Positions 16,835 through 26,464 are shown, counted from the stretch's first letter. The stretch: 47,900 bases of DNA from SFTJ01 sp045613305 (GCA_045613305.1 JAZLAU010000034.1:1-47900); one strand, 5' to 3'. A program made the numbers and translations. The notes: generated from the letters alone by a model not told the origin.

Positions 16835-17752
16835 ATGGAAAAGATAAAAGGACTTATCGACGCGCCATTCACACCATTTTATGCTAATGGCGACGTTAAC
16901 TACGAACCAATACCTAAGTATGCTGCAATGTTGGCAAAAAACGGCCTAAAGGGCGTGTTTATTAACGGCTCATCGGGCGAAGGATATATGCTTACTACCG
17001 AAGAGCGCATGAAACTTGCCGAAGCATGGGTGGCTGCTGTGCCCGAAGGCTTCAAAGTGATTGTTCACGTGGGCAGTTGCTGCCTTCGCGACAGTGTGAA
17101 ACTTGCCGAACACGCTGCTAAACTTGGCGTTTGGGGCATCGGTTCTATGGCTCCTCCATTCCCTAAGATTGGCCGAATTGAAGAACTTGTGCAATATTGC
17201 GAAGCAATTGCCGCTGCTGCGCCTAACTTGCCTTTCTACTACTACCACATCCCTGCATTCAACGGAGCATTCCTTCCTATGATTGAAATGCTTAAGGCCG
17301 TTGACGGCAGAATTCCTAACTTCGCCGGCATAAAATACACTTTCGAAAGCCTATACGAATACAATCAATGCCGACTTTACAAGGGTGGCAAATACGATAT
17401 GCTTCACGGACAAGACGAAACCATTTTGCCAAGTCTTGCTCAGGGCGGTGCTCAAGGCGGAATTGGCGGAACAACCAACTACAACGGTCGTGAATTAGTT
17501 GGCATTATCGAAGCATGGGAAAAGGGCGACATCGAAACTGCTCGCGAAAAGCAAAACTTCTCGCAAGAAGTGATTAACGTGATTTGCAACTACCGAGGCA
17601 ACATTGTGGGAGGTAAGCGCATCATGAAACTAATAGGCCTTGACCTCGGCCCTAACCGCACTCCGTTCCGCAACATGACCGACGAAGAAGAAGCGTCTAT
17701 GAAGAAAGAACTTGAAGCCATCAACTTCTTTGCTCGTTGCAACCAATTTTAA
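16835..17752 (+). CDS. nanA: N-acetylneuraminate lyase
   Basis: Aldol cleavage of sialic acid to ManNAc and pyruvate. The 305-residue (beta/alpha)8 enzyme of the DapA/NAL family has the carboxylate-binding loop GSSGEG (45-50), the catalytic Tyr137 in YYYHIP, and the Schiff-base Lys167 in AGIKYT. The second GGIGGTTNYNG loop favours NAL over dihydrodipicolinate synthase, and the context (AGE epimerase, transporter, mutarotase) supports this. First gene of the locus, 28 bases before the epimerase. Confidence 0.93.
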   Translation: MEKIKGLIDAPFTPFYANGDVNYEPIPKYAAMLAKNGLKGVFINGSSGEGYMLTTEERMKLAEAWVAAVPEGFKVIVHVGSCCLRDSVKLAEHAAKLGVWGIGSMAPPFPKIGRIEELVQYCEAIAAAAPNLPFYYYHIPAFNGAFLPMIEMLKAVDGRIPNFAGIKYTFESLYEYNQCRLYKGGKYDMLHGQDETILPSLAQGGAQGGIGGTTNYNGRELVGIIEAWEKGDIETAREKQNFSQEVINVICNYRGNIVGGKRIMKLIGLDLGPNRTPFRNMTDEEEASMKKELEAINFFARCNQF

Positions 17753-17780
17753 TCAGCAACCATTATTAACCCTTTAACGA

Positions 17781-18971
17781 ATGAACAACATAAAAGAATA
17801 TATAGCAGGTTGGAGAGACGCCTACCGCAACGAACTGGTTAACAACGTGATGCCTTTCTGGATTAAGAACGGCTGGGACCGCGTGAATGGCGGCGTTTAC
17901 ACTTGTCTCGACCGCGACGGCTCTATCTACGACACCACCAAGTCGGTGTGGTTCCAAGGCCGTTTCGGTTTTGTGGCTGCATTTGCCTACAACAACATCG
18001 AAAAGAATCCAGAGTGGCTCGAAGCATCGAAGAGTTGCATCGACTTCATCGAAAACCATTGTACCGACGAACGCGGCAGAATGTATTTCGAAGTTGAAGC
18101 CGACGGCACTCCTATACGCATGCGCCGATATGTGTTCTCTGAATGTTTTGCCGCAATTGCAATGTCGGAATATTCTATCGCTTCGGGCGACAAGACTTAT
18201 GCCGAAAAAGCATTGAAGGTGTTTAACAACATTCACCACTTTGTGAGCACTCCAGGCATACTTCCCGCAAAATATTGCGAATCGGTAACCACTCAAGGCC
18301 ACTCGCTGACAATGATTCTTATCAACACCGCTTCGCGCATTCGCGCTGCCATTGCCGACCCTGCTCTCGTCAAGCAGATTGCCGAATCAATCGAAGCGCT
18401 AAAGAAATACTTCATTCACCCCGAATTGAAAGCTTTGCTTGAATGCGTTGGCCCTAACGGCGAGTTTATCGACACTATTGCCGGACGAACCATCAACCCC
18501 GGACACTGCATCGAAACGGTGTGGTTCTTGCTCGAGGAAGCAAAGCATCAAGGTTGGAACCCCGAAATCACAAAAACAGCTCTCGACATTTTCGACTGGA
18601 GTTGGGAATGGGGTTGGGACGAACAATACGGCGGCATAATCAACTTCCGCGATGCCCTCAACAAACCTTGCCAAGACTATTCGCAAGACATGAAGTTCTG
18701 GTGGCCTCAATGCGAAACCATCATCTCTACACTCTACGCCTACTTGGCAACCAACGACGAGAAATATCTTGAAATGCACCGCACCATCAGCGATTGGACC
18801 TACGCACACTTCCCCGACAAGGAATTTGGAGAATGGTACGGATACCTTCACCGCGACGGAACTGTGGCGCAACCAGCAAAGGGCAACATCTTCAAGGGTC
18901 CATTCCATGTGCCTCGCATGCTTATAAAGTCGTTTATGCTTTGTGAAGAAATTCTTGCAAACCTAAAATAA
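17781..18971 (+). CDS. N-acylglucosamine 2-epimerase (AGE/RnBP type)
   Basis: Interconverts ManNAc and GlcNAc, the second step of the Bacteroides-type sialic acid pathway, which avoids the ManNAc-6-P route. The 396-residue (alpha/alpha)6-barrel protein has the expected length. Likely catalytic histidines are in INPGHCIETVWF and in KGPFHVPRM (H376). N-terminal FWIKNGWDRVNGGVYTCLDRDG is typical. A downstream GlcNAc kinase such as a ROK protein is not in the window. A 158-base gap separates it from the transporter gene. Confidence 0.92.
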   Translation: MNNIKEYIAGWRDAYRNELVNNVMPFWIKNGWDRVNGGVYTCLDRDGSIYDTTKSVWFQGRFGFVAAFAYNNIEKNPEWLEASKSCIDFIENHCTDERGRMYFEVEADGTPIRMRRYVFSECFAAIAMSEYSIASGDKTYAEKALKVFNNIHHFVSTPGILPAKYCESVTTQGHSLTMILINTASRIRAAIADPALVKQIAESIEALKKYFIHPELKALLECVGPNGEFIDTIAGRTINPGHCIETVWFLLEEAKHQGWNPEITKTALDIFDWSWEWGWDEQYGGIINFRDALNKPCQDYSQDMKFWWPQCETIISTLYAYLATNDEKYLEMHRTISDWTYAHFPDKEFGEWYGYLHRDGTVAQPAKGNIFKGPFHVPRMLIKSFMLCEEILANLK

Positions 18972-19129
18972 CAGTTTTTGCCAAAGGGTTACCACCCCAA
19001 TTGTTTTCCTCCAATAAAGCACCTCTTGAGCGCTTAACAAGGAATCTTAATTGCACATAGGCAACCCTCTTGCATTTTTTATAACTAACCAATCGTTAAC
19101 CTAAAAAATCATTTTTTACCTAATAACCA

Positions 19130-20389
19130 ATGAATTTAAAAGACAAGAAATGGTATCCGTGGTTAGTAGTGTTGCTCCTATCAGGCGTGGCATTTCTCAA
19201 CTATATGGACCGACAGATGCTCAGCACCATGCGATTTGCCATGTCGGAAGACATCATCGAAGTAGCCACCAGTTACACTGGTCCTTGGGGCTGGGGTGCG
19301 CTTATGGCCGCTTTTATGTGGATATATGGATTGATGAGCCCCGTGTCGGGAACTATTGCCGACCGTCTTAACCGCAAGAACCTAATTGTTGGCAGCCTTT
19401 TCGTGTGGTCGGCTGTTACATTCCTGATGGGATTTGTAGATTCTTACTGGGAACTATATGCTTTGCGTGCCGTAATGGGATTCAGCGAAGCCCTTTATAT
19501 ACCAGCCGCCTTGTCGCTGATTGCCGACATTCACAGCGGAAAAACTCGCTCAATGGCTATCGGTATTCACATGACAGGACTCTATTTAGGCCAAATTGCT
19601 GGCGGATTCGGTTCTATATTCTCAAGTTTGCTCAATTGGCACACGGTGTTCCTTGTGTGCGGTCTTGTGGGTATGCTCTATTCGGTGGTGCTCATTCTTT
19701 TCATTAGCGACCCAGGCCGCGAAAAGAAAGCCAGCAGCGCTGCAGCCGACCCTAATCAGCCAAGCGTGATGAAAAGCGTGGCAATGGTATTGAGCAACGT
19801 GGCTTTCTGGGCTGTGCTGTTTGTGTTCACCACACTAAGCATGCCAGGATGGGCCACAAAAAACTGGCTTCCTGAACTGCTCGCCAACGTGATTGCAAGC
19901 AATTGGGGCATGGAAGTGGGTAAGGCTATGGACTTTGCAGGACCTGTAGCCGTAATCAGCCTTGCCGGCGCTTCGTTCCTTGGCGCTATGATTGGAGGCC
20001 GCTTGTCGGACAAATGGGTGCAAAAAAATGTTCGCGGACGTGTTTACACCAGCAGCATTGGTTTGGCGTTAATTGTGCCTTCGCTCGTCTTTATGGGCTT
20101 GGGCAGCAGTTTGCTTGAAGTGATTCTTGCCATTCTTTGCTTCGGCATCGGTTATGGTTTCTTCGACACAAACAACATGCCTATTTTGTGCCAATTCATC
20201 CCTTCACGCCAGCGTGCCACTGCCTACGGCTTCATCAATATGTCGGGAGTTTTGGGTGGTGCAGCAATTACCACAATTTTGGGCAACCTTTCACTTGGCA
20301 CAGGGTTCGCTCTTTTGGGCGGAGTAACAGTGTTGTCGCTGCTTATCCAACTAATCGCTTTGCGCCCTAAAACTGTCAACATGGAATAA
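19130..20389 (+). CDS. nanT: MFS transporter, probable sialic acid permease
   Basis: A 419-residue, 12-helix major facilitator protein. It begins with a cytoplasmic DKKWYPWLVV segment, has LNYMDRQMLSTM in helix 1 and an MFS loop (SGTIADRLNRKNLIVG). It resembles the organic-anion/sialate:proton group. The substrate is inferred from position between the lyase/epimerase and the NanM-like gene. Sixteen bases separate it from the next gene. Confidence 0.8.
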   Translation: MNLKDKKWYPWLVVLLLSGVAFLNYMDRQMLSTMRFAMSEDIIEVATSYTGPWGWGALMAAFMWIYGLMSPVSGTIADRLNRKNLIVGSLFVWSAVTFLMGFVDSYWELYALRAVMGFSEALYIPAALSLIADIHSGKTRSMAIGIHMTGLYLGQIAGGFGSIFSSLLNWHTVFLVCGLVGMLYSVVLILFISDPGREKKASSAAADPNQPSVMKSVAMVLSNVAFWAVLFVFTTLSMPGWATKNWLPELLANVIASNWGMEVGKAMDFAGPVAVISLAGASFLGAMIGGRLSDKWVQKNVRGRVYTSSIGLALIVPSLVFMGLGSSLLEVILAILCFGIGYGFFDTNNMPILCQFIPSRQRATAYGFINMSGVLGGAAITTILGNLSLGTGFALLGGVTVLSLLIQLIALRPKTVNME

Positions 20390-20405
20390 CTCCTAACCTA
20401 CGATT

Positions 20406-21524
20406 ATGACTAAGTTTAACACCACATTAGGTGCTATAACCTTATTAACTCTCGCAGCATGCACCAGCACACCCACCGAGGTCGTAACCCTCGCGCCCGG
20501 ACACCCCGAGGCCGAGAAAGGCTACGAACAAGGAGTGTCGGCATGCTACGCAGCACATATTGGTTCCGACCTGCTAATGGCAGGCGGAGCCAACTTTGCT
20601 ATTAAGCCGGTGGCCGACGGAGGACAAAAATGCTTCTACAAAGGCATCTACGCTGCCAACACCGACAACAACAGCCTAGATTGGCAGCACATAGGCAATC
20701 TGCCTAAACCCTTGGCCTACGGTGCCTCGATTCAACATGCCGACAGCCTGATAATTGTGGGCGGAAGCAACGCCGACGGTCCTGTGGCCGACTCTTACAG
20801 CATACACCTTGCAAACGGCAAAGCCGTGGTGAAAGCCCTCAATTCATTGCCTGCCACCATCGACAACATGGCGGCTTGCATATGGCAAGATGTGGCGTTC
20901 GTTGTGGGTGGTAATGCCAACGGGCTGCCTTCCGACAAAATTTATGCCCGCAATCTGGCCGAGCCAAACTCTAAATGGCAAATGATTGCCCGCATGCCTC
21001 AGGCAAGGGTGCAACCCGTGTGCGCTGCCGCTAACGGCAAACTCTTCGTTTGGGGCGGATTCACTCCTGCCGCGGGCGATTCTATTGACGCTAAAGTTCA
21101 CACCGACGGCATTGCGCTTAACATTGCCGACGCCTCTTGGCTCTCATTACCCAAGCCCATCACTCTCAACGGCGATACCATTACCCTTTCGGGCGGATGC
21201 GCTATTGCCGTAAGCCCAAATTCTATTGTGGCCTTCGGGGGCGTGAACAAAGATATTTTTGCCGACGCCATTAGCGGAACTTATGCTCTAATTGAGCAAG
21301 CGCAATACTTGAAACAACCCGTTGAATGGTACAAATTCAATCCAAACTTGTTTGAATTCGACGCATCGGCCATGACATGGAAGCACATAGGCGAATTTAG
21401 CCTTTTAGCACGCGCCGGTGCGGCTGCTGCCACCGATGGCAACGGTGCGGCTTGGTGCATTGGCGGAGAAACAAAGCCTGGCATCAGAGCCCCTGAAATA
21501 AGCAAAATAGTTCTAACAAAATAA
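20406..21524 (+). CDS. nanM: Kelch-type N-acetylneuraminate epimerase/mutarotase-like lipoprotein
   Basis: A 372-residue six-bladed beta-propeller with Kelch repeats (LIIVGGSNADGPV; FVVGGNANGLP; LFVWGGFTPAAG; CAIAVSPNSIVAFGG; AWCIGGETKPG). It has a lipoprotein signal peptide with lipobox LAAC (Cys19). NanM-type enzymes speed alpha/beta conversion of sialic acid released by sialidases, outside the inner membrane. The start is 16 bases after nanT. Confidence 0.85.
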   Translation: MTKFNTTLGAITLLTLAACTSTPTEVVTLAPGHPEAEKGYEQGVSACYAAHIGSDLLMAGGANFAIKPVADGGQKCFYKGIYAANTDNNSLDWQHIGNLPKPLAYGASIQHADSLIIVGGSNADGPVADSYSIHLANGKAVVKALNSLPATIDNMAACIWQDVAFVVGGNANGLPSDKIYARNLAEPNSKWQMIARMPQARVQPVCAAANGKLFVWGGFTPAAGDSIDAKVHTDGIALNIADASWLSLPKPITLNGDTITLSGGCAIAVSPNSIVAFGGVNKDIFADAISGTYALIEQAQYLKQPVEWYKFNPNLFEFDASAMTWKHIGEFSLLARAGAAAATDGNGAAWCIGGETKPGIRAPEISKIVLTK

Positions 21525-21533
21525 TCTCTCAAT

Positions 21534-21980
21534 ATGATTCTTACCACTCTTCAAGATAGCGAACGTATCGAATCGCTTCACCCTCTCTTCAAAACTCTTT
21601 TCGACTATGTTAAGAGTCACGACCTGCTTAACGCTCCCACCGGAAGAATAGAAATAGACGGCGAACGCCTTTTCATTAACAACGTGCTTGCCGAAGGCGT
21701 CGATAAAGACAAGCAAGTGCTCGAAATGCACCGAAAATACATCGACGTGCACATTCTTCTCGAGGGTAACGAAGCAATAGGCTGGAAACCTCTTAACGAA
21801 ATCGTAAACATCACTAAAACCTACGACGAAGAAGGCGACTGCCTGCTTTCTGACGACAGTCCAACTGCTTTAATCGACTTGAAGCCCGGAAATGCCTTAA
21901 TTGTTTGGCCTGAAGACCCGCACGCGCCGGTTATTGGCAACGGCAAAATTCGCAAACTTATCGGAAAGGTGCTTATTTAA
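21534..21980 (+). CDS. YhcH/YjgK/YiaL-family protein, NanQ-like cytoplasmic sialic acid anomerase
   Basis: A 148-residue cupin-fold protein of the DUF386 family: HRKYIDVHILLEGNEAIGW, LKPGNALIVWPEDPHAPV and the final KLIGKVLI are hallmark segments. E. coli YhcH (NanQ) in the nan operon catalyses sialic acid anomer conversion; EbgC is another member. Placement 9 bases after nanM supports the sialic acid role. It would complement the extracytoplasmic NanM-like protein. Confidence 0.85.
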   Translation: MILTTLQDSERIESLHPLFKTLFDYVKSHDLLNAPTGRIEIDGERLFINNVLAEGVDKDKQVLEMHRKYIDVHILLEGNEAIGWKPLNEIVNITKTYDEEGDCLLSDDSPTALIDLKPGNALIVWPEDPHAPVIGNGKIRKLIGKVLI

Positions 21981-21992
21981 GCAGATTTTTAG

Positions 21993-22000
21993 TACTTTTG
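21993..22000 (+). promoter_or_regulatory. Possible internal promoter before namZ
   Basis: TACTTTTG fits TAnnTTTG within the 103-base gap between the YhcH-like gene and namZ, 84 bases before the ATG at 22084. It would allow separate expression of the muramidase/symporter/WYL part. Confidence 0.45.
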
Positions 22001-22083
22001 TAAAAAGTAAAATCCTAAACCGACTTTCTAAATATCTTCAATTATCAATTCAAAGAAATTAATTGTTAATAAAATATTACCTA

Positions 22084-23268
22084 ATGAAACACCTAAAACT
22101 TATTATTGCAGCAATTGCAGTGATGCTTGCAACATCGGGCATCAGCGCAAACAACCCCAAGGTGATAATGGGCGCCGCTCGCACCGAAACTTATGTGCCT
22201 GTCCTTAAAGGCAAACGAATTGCACTTTTGAGCAATATGACCGGCATGGTGGGCAATAAGCACACCCTCGACATTATGATTGAAAATGATCTTAACGTGA
22301 CCACCATCTTCTCACCCGAACACGGATTCCGCGGCAAGGCCGACGCCGGAGAAAAGGTGAAAAGCAGCATCGACGAAAAAACAGGTATTCCTATCGCTTC
22401 GCTATATGAAGGCAAAACAAACCGCCCAAGCAAGGAAACTATGGACAAATTTGATGTGATTGTTGTAGACATTCAAGACGTGGGCCTTCGTTTCTACACC
22501 TACTACATCACCATGATTAACCTCATGGAAGCAGCAGCACTTCACGACAAGCAATTTGTGGTGCTCGACCGTCCTAACCCTACCGGTATGATTGTTGACG
22601 GACCTATGCTCGACATGAAATATCGCTCTGGCGTGGGACGCTTGCCTATTCCTGCCGTGCACGGACTAACAATGGGCGAAATTGCTCTTATGGCAAATGG
22701 CGAAGGTTGGCTTAACGACAACCTTAAGGTGAACGACTTGGTGGTGATTAAGTGTCTAAACTACACACACCAAACCCGATACCGCTTGCCTATTGCTCCA
22801 TCGCCAAACTTGCCTAACATGACTTCGGTGTATCTTTACGCAAGCACTTGCCTTTTTGAAGGCACTGTGGCAAGTTTAGGTCGCGGCACTAAGAAGCCTT
22901 TCCAAATCTACGGACACCCCGACATGAAGGGCAAAGGATACAAATTCTCGTTCACTCCTAAGAGCGTGCCTGGCGCTAAAAATCCGCCTCTACTTAACCA
23001 AAAATGCTACGGCACAGACCTGTCGAAACTTGCCGACGAACAAATAATTGCCGAAGGCATGAACCTTGAATACGTTATCGACGCTTACAACGGTTGCGGA
23101 ATGGGCGAAAAATTCTTCACCAAATTCTTCGAAAAACTCACTGGCGACGAAAACGTGCGCAAGATGATTATGGAAGGCAAAAGCGCTGCCGAAATTAAGG
23201 CTACTTGGCAACCTGCACTTAAGCAATACAAGGAACTTCGCCGCAAGTATCTTATCTACGCCGAATAA
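22084..23268 (+). CDS. namZ: NamZ-type exo-beta-N-acetylmuramidase (DUF1343), secreted
   Basis: Members of this family (GH171) release MurNAc from the non-reducing end of peptidoglycan fragments. The 394-residue form begins MKHLKLIIAAIAVMLATSG, a signal peptide; an upstream in-frame ATG at 22063 is less likely because it would precede the hydrophobic core with LIKYYL. Family segments seen: RIALLSNMTGMV, FSPEHGFRGKADAGEKV, DIQDVGLRFYTYYITM, VLDRPNPTGMIVDGPML and EGTVASLGRGTKKPFQIYGHP. Its placement after sialic acid genes is unusual to me; the symporter gene follows after 40 bases. Confidence 0.9.
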   Translation: MKHLKLIIAAIAVMLATSGISANNPKVIMGAARTETYVPVLKGKRIALLSNMTGMVGNKHTLDIMIENDLNVTTIFSPEHGFRGKADAGEKVKSSIDEKTGIPIASLYEGKTNRPSKETMDKFDVIVVDIQDVGLRFYTYYITMINLMEAAALHDKQFVVLDRPNPTGMIVDGPMLDMKYRSGVGRLPIPAVHGLTMGEIALMANGEGWLNDNLKVNDLVVIKCLNYTHQTRYRLPIAPSPNLPNMTSVYLYASTCLFEGTVASLGRGTKKPFQIYGHPDMKGKGYKFSFTPKSVPGAKNPPLLNQKCYGTDLSKLADEQIIAEGMNLEYVIDAYNGCGMGEKFFTKFFEKLTGDENVRKMIMEGKSAAEIKATWQPALKQYKELRRKYLIYAE

Positions 23269-23308
23269 TTAACCGAATAATTATTTTACTTAAAAAAATA
23301 TTACACAC

Positions 23309-24769
23309 ATGTCACCATGGATAGTTATGGCCACCATTGTTGGCTACTTCTTACTCCTCTTCTTGATATCATGGTTTGCCGGACGCAAAAGTGATAACAA
23401 CAGTTTCTTCACAGGCAATCGCCAAGCCCCTTGGCCTGTAGTAGCGTTTGCCACTATCGGTGCAGCCATTTCGGGCGTGACCTTCGTTTCTGTGCCAGGT
23501 ATGGTGGCCGCTAAGGGCTACTCTTACCTGCAAATGGTGCTCGGATTTATTTTCGGTTACATAGCCGTGGCCTATGTGCTGATTCCGCTTTTCTACCGTC
23601 GAAACCTCATTTCAATATACGGATATCTTGAACAACGCTTTGGCGCATCTACATACAAAAGCGGTGCTTGGTTCTTCTTCATCTCAAAGATGCTTGGCGC
23701 TTCTGTTCGCTTCTATGTGGTGTGCGTGGTGCTTCAAAGCCTCGTGTTTGGCCCTCTCGGCATTCCGTTTATCGTCAACGTAATTATCACCATCGCCCTA
23801 ATTTGGCTTTACACCAAGCAAGGCGGTGTGAAGACAGTTATCTGGACCGACACTCTAAAAAGTTTCTGCCTCATCATGTCGGTAGTGCTTTGCATTTTGT
23901 TTATTGGCAAAGGTCTTGGCTACAACTTTGCTGAAATATGCTCTGCCGTATCGAGCCACGAAACTTGCCAAATGTTCTACTTCGACGACCCTAAGGCTGG
24001 CACTTACTTTTGGAAGCAATTCATTGCCGGTATCTTCATGGTGATTGCCACCACCGGTCTCGACCAAGACATGATGCAACGCAACTTGGCGTGCAAGAAT
24101 CCTAAAGAATCGCAAAAGAGTATGGTGGTTAATGCCATCAGCCAATTCTTCGTGATTGCGCTATTCTTGGTACTTGGCACATTGCTTGTGCTTTACTCTG
24201 CAAAGGTGGGCATCAATATGCCAGAAAAGAGCGACGACCTATTCGGCCTTGTGGCTTCACACCCAACTATGCCTACCATCGTAGGTATCTTGTTTATACT
24301 TGGCCTTATCTCGGCAGCTTATTCAGCAGCCGGAAGCGCGCTCACCGCACTAACCACATCGTTCACAGTCGACATCCTGAAAGCCAACCAAAAGAAAGAC
24401 GACAAGGCCCTTTCTCGCACACGCGAATGGGTACACGTGTCGATGGCTGCTATCATGGGTTTGGTGATTGTGGTGTTCTACATCATCAGCAATAGCGACG
24501 CCATTAGCGCCGTTTACACCGTGGCAAGTTACACCTACGGCCCAATCCTCGGCTTGTTTGCCTTCGGTATGGCTATGAAGGTTAGCGTGCGCGACCGCTT
24601 TGTGCCTATCGTGTGCATCGCTGCGCCTGTAATTTGCTATTTCGTGCAAGACTGGTTGCTAACCCGTTTCGGCTACACTATGAGTTTCGAACTTTTGCTT
24701 CTTAACGCCGCTGTTACATTCATCGGCCTACTGATTTTGAGCAAAAAAGGCACTAAAGCCGAAGCATAA
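23309..24769 (+). CDS. Sodium/solute symporter family (SSS) transporter
   Basis: A 486-residue protein with about 13 helices. It starts with a short helix and RKSDNNSFFTGNRQAPWPVV, the SSS entry motif, and has AAISGVTFVSVPG in the second helix. SSS members carry sugars, sialic acid or amino acids with sodium. Directly after namZ, uptake of MurNAc is my favoured inference; a second sialic acid uptake route is the alternative. The start ATG at 23309 follows an AT-rich, SD-less leader. Confidence 0.88.
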   Translation: MSPWIVMATIVGYFLLLFLISWFAGRKSDNNSFFTGNRQAPWPVVAFATIGAAISGVTFVSVPGMVAAKGYSYLQMVLGFIFGYIAVAYVLIPLFYRRNLISIYGYLEQRFGASTYKSGAWFFFISKMLGASVRFYVVCVVLQSLVFGPLGIPFIVNVIITIALIWLYTKQGGVKTVIWTDTLKSFCLIMSVVLCILFIGKGLGYNFAEICSAVSSHETCQMFYFDDPKAGTYFWKQFIAGIFMVIATTGLDQDMMQRNLACKNPKESQKSMVVNAISQFFVIALFLVLGTLLVLYSAKVGINMPEKSDDLFGLVASHPTMPTIVGILFILGLISAAYSAAGSALTALTTSFTVDILKANQKKDDKALSRTREWVHVSMAAIMGLVIVVFYIISNSDAISAVYTVASYTYGPILGLFAFGMAMKVSVRDRFVPIVCIAAPVICYFVQDWLLTRFGYTMSFELLLLNAAVTFIGLLILSKKGTKAEA

Positions 24770-24798
24770 ACAATAATCCTCAAAAAACAACTCAGAAT

Positions 24799-25695
24799 AT
24801 GGCAGGTTCGCTCATCAACAAATATATATGGCTAATCGACACAATCCAACGCCGTGGACGCATAACCCGAAAGGAGATTAACGCCCAATGGCGACTGTCG
24901 CCATATAGCGATGGCGGTGACCTTCCGCGACGCACGTTTCTTAACTATCGCAACGGCATTGCCGATATGTTTAAGATTAACATCGATTACGACCCTGCCA
25001 CTTTCGAATACTACATCGACAACACTAACACCGACGACAGCGAGGCTCGGGTGCTCAATTGGCTTATCGACTCAATGGCGTTAAGTGGTATGATGCGCGA
25101 TTCTAAAGACATTGCTAACCTTATTATGGTGGAAAATGTGCCTTCGGCTCGCGAACACTTACCTAACATTATAAACGCTTTGCGTCAGCGAAAACGCATA
25201 ACATTCCAATATAAGAGTTACAACCGCTCGAACCCGTCGGATGTGGTGCTTGAACCCTATTTTTTACGTATTTTCAAACAGTTGTGGTATGTTATCGGAC
25301 GTAACACTCGCGACAACAAGGTGAAAACCTATGCTCTCGACCGTATGGCTAATTTGCATACCACATCTGTTGATTATACCATTCCCGACAATTTCAACGG
25401 CGAAGTTTATTTCAAAGACTGCTTCGGCATAACCACTTCGCAAGCCGAAGCAAAAAACATCATGTTAAGAGTGGAATCTAAGCAAGCTAAGTATTTCCGA
25501 GCCTTGCCTTTGCATCACTCTCAATCTGAAGAAGTGCATGACCAATACAGCATTTTTCACTACAAAATGCAAATCACCTACGACCTCATGCAGCAACTCC
25601 TTTCATACGGACCCGATGTGGAAGTGGTGCAACCCATCGAACTAAGAGTGGCCATGAAGCAGCGATTGACCGAAGCGCTCAACCAATATAAATAA
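24799..25695 (+). CDS. WYL-domain transcriptional regulator
   Basis: A 298-residue protein with an N-terminal winged HTH-like region (about 1-75: ITRKEINAQWRLSPYSDGGDLPRRTFLNY) and a WYL ligand-sensing domain (about 125-200: RKRITFQYKSYN, EPYFLRIFKQLWYVIGRNT, TYALDRM). A C-terminal WCX extension follows. WYL proteins respond to small ligands or nucleic acids. As the last gene of the nan-namZ locus, 29 bases after the symporter, it probably controls the locus. Confidence 0.88.
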   Translation: MAGSLINKYIWLIDTIQRRGRITRKEINAQWRLSPYSDGGDLPRRTFLNYRNGIADMFKINIDYDPATFEYYIDNTNTDDSEARVLNWLIDSMALSGMMRDSKDIANLIMVENVPSAREHLPNIINALRQRKRITFQYKSYNRSNPSDVVLEPYFLRIFKQLWYVIGRNTRDNKVKTYALDRMANLHTTSVDYTIPDNFNGEVYFKDCFGITTSQAEAKNIMLRVESKQAKYFRALPLHHSQSEEVHDQYSIFHYKMQITYDLMQQLLSYGPDVEVVQPIELRVAMKQRLTEALNQYK

Positions 25696-25924
25696 CCATT
25701 CACACACGCATAGGTGCTTTACCAACAACCTACTGCACCATCCTCAAGCCCATCACCTCAATGGCACAACTTGATTTTAGGCCCCAAAGATGATCCTAAA
25801 AATCATACTTGTCATATAACGGGATTGAACTAAAAAACTCACCCTGCACCGGCTGAGGCAGGTTGGTTTGCTGGGCAGGCAAAAAAGAAGATTGCTCACT
25901 CTTATTTCATTGCGGCACTTAACA

Positions 25925-26410
25925 TCACTTATAATTATCGGCATCTTGCAAATTGCCGAGCATATCATCTACACCCATCTTAAGCACCGGATGCCGCCAC
26001 TCTGGGCATAATTCCTGCAAGGGCTTCAAGAAAAACACTCTGTTCGGCAAATGCTTGTGCGGCACTTGCAATGCAGGCTCATCTATCACCATTTCATCAA
26101 TGGCCATAATGTCGATGTCTATCAGGCGGTCGCAATAATCTCCGGCCGAATTGCGGTGCACCGATGTGCCCACTTCGTCTTCAATGCTCTTAACCAATTT
26201 CAACATTTCCAACGGCTCAATATCGCTATCAAACGCCACTGCCATATTCACAAAATCGTTTGCGCTCCTATATCCCCACGCCAGAGTAACGATGGGCGCA
26301 GAACGCAATGCCACACCATCCACTCTGCTTTCAAGAACTTCCACAGCCCTATCAATGTTGGCATAGCGGTTGCCTAAATTTGAACCTAAATTGATATAAT
26401 ATCTCATCAA
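25925..26410 (-). CDS. folK: 2-amino-4-hydroxy-6-hydroxymethyldihydropteridine pyrophosphokinase
   Basis: Transfers pyrophosphate from ATP to hydroxymethyldihydropterin in folate synthesis. The 161-residue protein has the family's length and shows YINLGSNLGNRYANI, the substrate loop region SAPIVTLAWGYRSANDFVNMA, and CDRLIDIDIMAID, equivalent to the R-x-x-D-x-D-I metal/ATP motif. It ends PHKHLPNRVFFLKPLQEL. It is single, between the nan locus and the Lrp-type gene. Confidence 0.95.
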   Translation of the reverse strand: MMRYYINLGSNLGNRYANIDRAVEVLESRVDGVALRSAPIVTLAWGYRSANDFVNMAVAFDSDIEPLEMLKLVKSIEDEVGTSVHRNSAGDYCDRLIDIDIMAIDEMVIDEPALQVPHKHLPNRVFFLKPLQELCPEWRHPVLKMGVDDMLGNLQDADNYK

Positions 26411-26431
26411 ACAGCAGTTTTGTTGGAAACG

Positions 26432-26464
26432 AAAAAAAACGGGGTAATTATAACAATCACCCCG
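26432..26464 (-). terminator. Terminator of the Lrp/AsnC gene
   Basis: On the minus strand, stem CGGGGT / ACCCCG (arms 26459-26464 and 26440-26445) with inner ATT/AAT pairs, followed by eight Ts (26439-26432). Confidence 0.85.

Noticed and set aside
25777..25968. 63-codon minus-strand ORF after the WYL gene
   Set aside because: Overlaps the 3' end of folK and lacks any family-like sequence.
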